Assembly (NCBI RefSeq): GCF_016401385.1
Contig: NZ_JAEACF010000001.1
Span: 682,001-746,000 of the forward strand
Direction: 5' to 3'
Source: Fictibacillus halophilus
GTDB taxonomy: Bacteria; Bacillota; Bacilli; Bacillales; Fictibacillaceae
Length of the DNA stretch: 64,000 nt
Every line of letters begins with the position of its first letter. The first letter of the stretch is position 1. The notes below the pieces were generated by a model that had not been told where the DNA came from, did no database searches, and saw only the letters and a list, made by a program, of their open reading frames with translations. The position numbers and the translations under genes were made by a program. Of the stretch, positions 60,247 to 64,000 are shown piece by piece.

Positions 60247-60929
60247 AATCCTGAGTCCATCGCTTCTTTTTCTGTACAAAACCATTTTTCGGGCTTTGTC
60301 ATTTTATAATATCGTCCACTCTCTAGGTGATAAATTTTATCTCCAGAAGAGCTAATATTACCTTTAATCTTACACTCTTTATTTATGGCTTGTTCAGGCT
60401 GTTCAACATCATCTGAAACATAACCTTCTTCTTGCACATAGTTCTCTATGCTCCAAATACCAACACTGTCTTTTTGGGCTTGCTTTTGGATACGTTCGTA
60501 CTGATCTACATACTTCGTATTTGGCTCAAACACATAGGCTACACGTGCTAATCCTTTCTTTAGCAGGTTTTCCTGAACGCTTTGGCCATCTGCATATACG
60601 TACGCGAGAAGACGACCGTATTTATCCCGTTCTCCAATTCCAAGTTCTAACTGAACATCAGCGCCTTCTAACATATCTAATGTGTATGTACTAGCTTCTT
60701 TGCTAAATGGCTGAACAGGTTTGGAAGGATGAACACTTTCCGGCGTATCGACGAGCAGAAAGCGGACGGTTTCTAATTTTCCATCAACTCGAACTTTAAT
60801 CGTATCACCGTCAATAACCTTTTCAACTTTTACAGGAATTCGTTTTTCGTCGTTAGAAGTCAGATAACTACAGCCAGAGATCAGGAGTAATGCGCTAATA
60901 ACAGAGACTAACATTTTCGTTTTTAACAT
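60228..60929 (-). CDS. Thermonuclease-family (SNase) lipoprotein
   Basis: A 233-residue lipoprotein (lipobox I-S-G-C, Cys20) with a staphylococcal nuclease domain: V-I-D-G-D-T-I near 43-49, R-F-L-L-V-D-T-P-E (first catalytic Arg and metal Asp) near 61-69, and E-R-D-K-Y-G-R-L-L-A (catalytic Glu/Arg) near 105-114. The C-terminal ~50 residues form a small C...F-C-T-E-x-E-A-x-x-x-G-F-R domain common in Bacillus SNases. ATG at 60929 has AAGGA seven bases upstream. The 3' end is within a tandem duplication. Confidence 0.92.
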   Translation of the reverse strand: MLKTKMLVSVISALLLISGCSYLTSNDEKRIPVKVEKVIDGDTIKVRVDGKLETVRFLLVDTPESVHPSKPVQPFSKEASTYTLDMLEGADVQLELGIGERDKYGRLLAYVYADGQSVQENLLKKGLARVAYVFEPNTKYVDQYERIQKQAQKDSVGIWSIENYVQEEGYVSDDVEQPEQAINKECKIKGNISSSGDKIYHLESGRYYKMTKPEKWFCTEKEAMDSGFRKSKQ

Positions 60930-61054
60930 GTAAACATCCTTCATTTTTTAATTTATTGTATATGCCCTACCTTTTACTATTATAATAAATGATAGATCGT
61001 AGAGATTTAGATTACCATACATAATTACTTTAAAATTTACGAAAGGGGATTAGC

Positions 61055-61570
61055 ATGAAGAAGATACAAAGATACCTTATAATCTGTGTAGCGATTCTTC
61101 TTACACTCCTGGCCGCCGGATGTGGAAATGAAACGCAATTAAAAGAAGCCAAGCTAGAGAACCAAAACGGTGAACCTATTGTTGTTTTCCCATCAGACAA
61201 GCCATCACTCATCTTTTTATTTACAACTGCAGGCTGAGGACTCTGCCAAAAGCAGCTGGTTCAGCTGAATGAAAATATAGGTGAATTTAAAGATATGGAT
61301 GTAAATATCTATGCGGTAAGCTCTGATACGGTTGAGCATTTGTCTGTCCTTCACCAAGAGATGAAACCTGCGTTTCCGTTTTTATCTGATCCGGAATTTA
61401 AGTTCATTGATCACCTGGATATGAAAGGGGACAGTGTAGCTAAACGTGGTTATGCACTGATCGATAAGGAAGGAAAGGTTATCTTTACAAAGGTGAACGA
61501 CCACTGGGGTGAACAAATCGATCAAACGTCTAAACAGATTCACCAAGAATATAAGAAGTTAGAAAAATAG
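61055..61570 (+). CDS. Thioredoxin-fold (AhpC/TSA-like) lipoprotein with selenocysteine (TGA at 61235-61237)
   Basis: A 171-residue redox lipoprotein in one frame from ATG at 61055 (AAAGGGG upstream) to TAG at 61568, with one in-frame TGA at codon 61. The lipobox is L-A-A-G-C (Cys23). The TGA sits in F-T-T-A-G-[TGA]-G-L-C-Q-K-Q, so the active site is U-x-x-C where related redoxins have C-x-x-C. After it the redoxin fold continues: V-N-I-Y-A-V-S-S-D, F-P-F-L-S-D-P-E, and G-Y-A-L-I-D-K-E-G-K-V. A hairpin at 61253-61267 with a GTT loop, 21 nt after the TGA, fits a bacterial SECIS. Likely a peroxidase or thiol-disulfide enzyme at the outer membrane face. Function beyond the fold is inferred. Confidence 0.87.
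61253..61267 (+). promoter_or_regulatory. Candidate bacterial SECIS element of the redoxin gene
   Basis: CAGCTG (61253-61258) pairs with CAGCTG (61262-61267) around loop GTT. The first loop base is G and the loop starts 21 nt after the TGA, both as expected for a bSECIS. Confidence 0.65.
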
Positions 61571-61599
61571 TCCGCCAACTAACGGACTATTTTTTTCGG
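61564..61599 (+). terminator. Terminator after the selenocysteine redoxin gene
   Basis: AAATAGTCCG pairs with CGGACTATTT around an eight-base loop, then a T run. It overlaps the TAG stop. Confidence 0.85.
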
Positions 61600-61685
61600 A
61601 TATGTTATCTGTCACAGTTTCTCCATATTAGTTGTTATAAAATGGGGTTATAATGAAAGTAGAAAGACTCTAGGAGGGATTTTCC

Positions 61686-62048
61686 ATGCTTAAAAAATCT
61701 TTATGGCTTGCAGCGATCGCCGTTCTTGCTATTGGAATTCTAGCAGCTTGCGGTGGAGGAAAAGACAAGGAAAAAAGTACAAAGAATGCGGAAGAAACGA
61801 TCACAATTGAAGCTAGCAATTTTAAGTTCGATAAAAAAGAATATGAAATTCCAGCAAATAAAGACGTAGCTCTTAAACTAGAAAACGTTGATGGCAATCA
61901 CGCGGTCATGATCGAAGGAGAAGACGTGAACGTAACTGGTGGCTCTTCTGATGTTGTAAATTTAAAGCCTGGTGAATATACATTACGATGCAGCGTTCCT
62001 TGTGGAAACGGTCATGCAGATATGGTATCAAAACTTGTTGTAAAATAA
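61686..62048 (+). CDS. Cupredoxin lipoprotein with a CuA-type copper site
   Basis: A 120-residue lipoprotein (lipobox L-A-A-C, Cys22) with one cupredoxin domain. The C-terminal motif is C102-S-V-P-C106-G-N-G-H110-A-D-M113, and an upstream His72 completes the ligand set. This is the binuclear CuA pattern of cytochrome oxidase subunit II rather than a blue copper site. No oxidase genes adjoin it. It could be an electron carrier or copper donor. The ATG follows TAGGAGG. Confidence 0.9.
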   Translation: MLKKSLWLAAIAVLAIGILAACGGGKDKEKSTKNAEETITIEASNFKFDKKEYEIPANKDVALKLENVDGNHAVMIEGEDVNVTGGSSDVVNLKPGEYTLRCSVPCGNGHADMVSKLVVK

Positions 62049-62054
62049 ATAATC

Positions 62055-62082
62055 AGCCTCTAGCTTTTTAGCTAGAGGCTTT
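62055..62082. terminator. Bidirectional terminator
   Basis: AGCCTCTAGCT (62055-62065) pairs with AGCTAGAGGCT (62070-62080) between convergent genes. Confidence 0.85.
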
Positions 62083-62084
62083 AA

Positions 62085-62807
62085 TTATAACTTTTTAATC
62101 TGCAGAAGTTCCTTATTGTAAGTAACTTCACTACTAGTAGAGGCCCATAGATTACCTAATAATCTTGGCATCATTTGGTCTGAAGGAATCAAACCTTTGT
62201 GATGTAGAAAGTGTTCAAAATACAAAAGATAGAGCCAAGAAGAAGTAGGGATAAGTATATTTTGAGCAAATTCGTGACTTTCCGTTATCGTTGCAAAAGA
62301 ATGAGATTCCCAGCCTGAAATAAATCGAGTGCGTTTGCCGTTCAGCTTAGATTCTATGTAATGAATAGAGTGTGCAACTTGTGGGTCATCATCACCATCA
62401 GCATGTGCTAGTCTTGATTGAAAATCTAATGACACGGAATCAATATCCTCTACTTCAGCGATGACATGGCATAACGCCTTATCATAATGAGTGTTTAACG
62501 GAGTCCACTTGTTTCGCTGAAGCAACTCTACAAATGGTAGTTGTTCAATGGGAATATCATTGTACGGCGGGGGAAAGAGCTGTCTGCCATACTTGATCTC
62601 GTGAAGCGTTTTTCTTTCAAAAGAAGTACACACATACCACGTATCTTTTTCGTCCTTAATTAAACGTTCACCAGATTCCAAGGAATATGCGGTGTACAAC
62701 CCTTTTTTTGAGATTTCATAAGAGGGCAATTCCTCCTCGTGCAATTCACTCAATGTTTCATCATCAGGCTGTTCGATCCCAGCCATTACAAAAGTTGTAA
62801 TCCGCAT
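62085..62807 (-). CDS. Protein of unknown function
   Basis: I do not recognise this 240-residue protein. It has no signal peptide or membrane segment. Notable points are an acidic N-terminal third (P-D-D-E-T-L-S-E-L-H-E-E-E-L), a central F-P-P-P-Y-N-D-I-P stretch, and H-A-D-G-D-D-D-P-Q-V-A-H near residue 135. AGGATAAC lies before the ATG. It follows the coiled-coil membrane gene by 15 bp on the minus strand, so the two probably form an operon. Confidence 0.75.
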   Translation of the reverse strand: MRITTFVMAGIEQPDDETLSELHEEELPSYEISKKGLYTAYSLESGERLIKDEKDTWYVCTSFERKTLHEIKYGRQLFPPPYNDIPIEQLPFVELLQRNKWTPLNTHYDKALCHVIAEVEDIDSVSLDFQSRLAHADGDDDPQVAHSIHYIESKLNGKRTRFISGWESHSFATITESHEFAQNILIPTSSWLYLLYFEHFLHHKGLIPSDQMMPRLLGNLWASTSSEVTYNKELLQIKKL

Positions 62808-62822
62808 AGTTATCCTATTCCT

Positions 62823-63104
62823 TTAGTTTTTTATTTTCTTAAAGGTATCTTTTAAATCAGTGAATCCTTGTTTAACAGCTGTAAAACTATTTTTCTTTTG
62901 GTAAATGTCGTACCTTAAGTAATCCTTCTTTTCTTGAAGAAGTTGCTGCTGTGTTTTTACATCATTCATCCGAGCGGTGATGCTGTCACCTGTACTCTTC
63001 ATTTGTTGAACAGTACCCATTGATTCTTTCATAGCCTTAATTCCTGGAATTAAAATAAAAAGAGCTGCAGCTGCGCATACAGCTAAGAAAATCCATAACC
63101 ACAT
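62823..63104 (-). CDS. Small membrane-anchored coiled-coil protein (DUF948-like)
   Basis: A 93-residue protein with one N-terminal membrane helix (about residues 1-22, A-V-C-A-A-A-A-L-F-I-L-I) and a charged coiled coil to the end. The shape resembles DUF948/YtxG-type proteins but the family is uncertain. GGAGG lies 11 bp before the ATG at 63104; a TTG three bases earlier has closer spacing and may be the real start. A second gene follows in the operon. Confidence 0.65.
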   Translation of the reverse strand: MWLWIFLAVCAAAALFILIPGIKAMKESMGTVQQMKSTGDSITARMNDVKTQQQLLQEKKDYLRYDIYQKKNSFTAVKQGFTDLKDTFKKIKN

Positions 63105-63169
63105 CAATACAATCGCCTCCAATCAATCTATCTATACTAAATTACCCGAAATTGATCAAGAAAAAACAA

Positions 63170-63197
63170 AAAATCGAGGGAAGAAAGCCTCGATTTT
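63170..63197 (-). terminator. Terminator of the FhuF-like gene
   Basis: AAAATCGAGG (63170-63179) pairs with CCTCGATTTT (63188-63197); on the minus strand a T-rich run follows. Confidence 0.82.
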
Positions 63198-63978
63198 ATC
63201 GCTTTGGACAAGTAGAACAACAAGTCCCGTTTTCTGTTTTGTAATAAAGGCAGCACGTCTTACGGGTCTTAGTAGGTCCGCAGCCGATCGGAGCTGTAAA
63301 ACGATGGAATGGGTTCTTCGTTAACCCAAAATGAAATGCTGGTGCTTCCATAAAGAATGCATAATCTTCTTGAATTCTTCTTTTAACTTCTGCCGGATGT
63401 TCTTCTGTTAACCACGTTTCATAAACCCACCGTATGTAGATCCAAGCGTTCTCCCAAAGTGTTGCTTTTGAGATGCGTGCCGTACTTGCTATATGATTCA
63501 ACATGACTGACATGTTCTCTTTAAAAAGTGTTTCTATGACAGAAGAACGCCAGTCCACTCTAAATTCGTCAGCAATGCGAGCTGATGCGTCTTTCAGTGT
63601 GAATGATGGAAGCCACATGCTGTCGGAGTTGTGATCGATAAGATAGACATTTTTTATGTTCATATCAAATGACTTGTTAAGGATGGTCATGCCATATAAA
63701 CAAGAAGTTAAACTGCAATACGCATATCGTTTAAAGAATAGAGAGGCCGTTACAGGGCGTTTGTTCGAACCGATACGTGGTCCTGTTTGATCCAAAAATT
63801 GCAGTAGATTATCAGCGTTCAACAATTGTTCGGCAGACACGACAACTTCATTCTCATATGGCGCTTGAAAAGAGAAGCGATAGTTCGAACTGATATGGTT
63901 TTTTTCTTCTGCTGTCCAACCGTTTGACTTAGGCGTACTGAGGAGTATTGACATGTCGAACGACTCGCCCCTTTCCAT
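63196..63978 (-). CDS. FhuF-like siderophore-iron reductase / IucA-IucC C-terminal-domain protein (5' end uncertain)
   Basis: A 260-residue protein whose C-terminus carries C-C-L-Y-Y-K-T-E-N-G-T-C-C-S-T-C-P, the cysteine pattern that binds the [2Fe-2S] cluster in FhuF-type ferric-siderophore reductases. Much of the rest is the FerI/IucC-C-terminal-like helical region. The frame is open to the window edge and no ribosome site is seen before the ATG at 63978, so the real start may lie further upstream or be the ATG at 63954. It probably releases iron from imported siderophores. No transporter genes are in view. Confidence 0.8.
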   Translation of the reverse strand: MERGESFDMSILLSTPKSNGWTAEEKNHISSNYRFSFQAPYENEVVVSAEQLLNADNLLQFLDQTGPRIGSNKRPVTASLFFKRYAYCSLTSCLYGMTILNKSFDMNIKNVYLIDHNSDSMWLPSFTLKDASARIADEFRVDWRSSVIETLFKENMSVMLNHIASTARISKATLWENAWIYIRWVYETWLTEEHPAEVKRRIQEDYAFFMEAPAFHFGLTKNPFHRFTAPIGCGPTKTRKTCCLYYKTENGTCCSTCPKR

Positions 63979-64000
63979 ATGGAATACACATTGGTGTGCC

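Noticed and set aside
59869..61570. Pseudogene or sequencing-error explanation for the two TGA-interrupted frames
   Set aside because: Both TGA codons replace functionally conserved Cys positions, neither gene has another stop or frameshift, both have good ribosome sites and terminators, and both have SECIS-like hairpins at the right distance.
1..64000. Prophage, integrative element or insertion sequence
   Set aside because: No integrase, transposase, phage structural gene, tRNA att site or long direct repeats were seen; gene content looks chromosomal.

Overview
The window looks like chromosome from an aerobic, endospore-forming Bacillaceae, probably Fictibacillus or a close relative. This is inferred from AT-rich DNA, strong GGAGG ribosome sites, frequent TTG/GTG starts, a GerA-type germinant receptor operon, an alpha/beta SASP, YtxH, YdjO, YjcZ and IDEAL-domain proteins, a T-box, and a Zur-type box. 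I see no prophage, IS element, CRISPR array, rRNA or tRNA.

Layout. 1-4.5 kb: tail of a DUF4349 protein, an IDEAL protein, and the TPP-riboswitch operon thiD-thiM-thiE-thiW. 4.6-9.5 kb: an ArsR-type regulator, a small ORF and clpP in one operon, an Fsr-like MFS exporter, DUF1206 and AI-2E membrane proteins. 9.6-14.6 kb: a LacI regulator with matching operators and a ThuA/dehydrogenase/dehydrogenase/isomerase sugar operon. 14.8-16.5 kb: T-box-controlled short (archaeal-type) prolyl-tRNA synthetase. 16.6-31.9 kb: PadR/HAAS pair, GNAT, dicarboxylate symporter, pentapeptide protein, PiT/DUF47, metal P-type ATPase, YtxH, YdjO, WYL and MarR regulators, DegV, TauE, 6-phosphogluconate dehydrogenase, thioesterase. 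32.0-40.2 kb: a possible orphan sRNA, the gerA-C-B operon with an antisense two-TM gene, an SRAP protein, a secreted nuclease and a SASP. 40.6-56 kb: EamA, HAD, SH3/amidase, patatin, three-gene ABC exporter, EAL protein, class B PBP, YjcZ, CopC, heterodimeric ABC exporter. 56-64 kb: Zur-linked zinc-binding lipoprotein, CBS protein, paired fluoride channels, DedA, two selenoprotein genes flanking a nuclease, a CuA-like cupredoxin and an FhuF-like protein.

Main discovery. Two genes that look broken by an in-frame TGA read as complete redox proteins if the TGA is selenocysteine: a HesB/IscA-like protein at 59869-60150 (Sec32 in G-U-G-G-P) and a thioredoxin-fold lipoprotein at 61055-61570 (Sec61 in a U-x-x-C motif). 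Each TGA is followed by a small hairpin with a G in the apical loop, 21-25 nt downstream, as expected for a bacterial SECIS. No sel gene or tRNA-Sec is in the window.

Second theme. At least seven copies of a short GGGGTCAGACCCC-type palindrome are scattered here. Most abut or supply the stop codon of the gene before them, and one sits in frame inside thiM. A separate larger intergenic repeat occurs as a mosaic at 58.5 kb and as a remnant at 51.2 kb.
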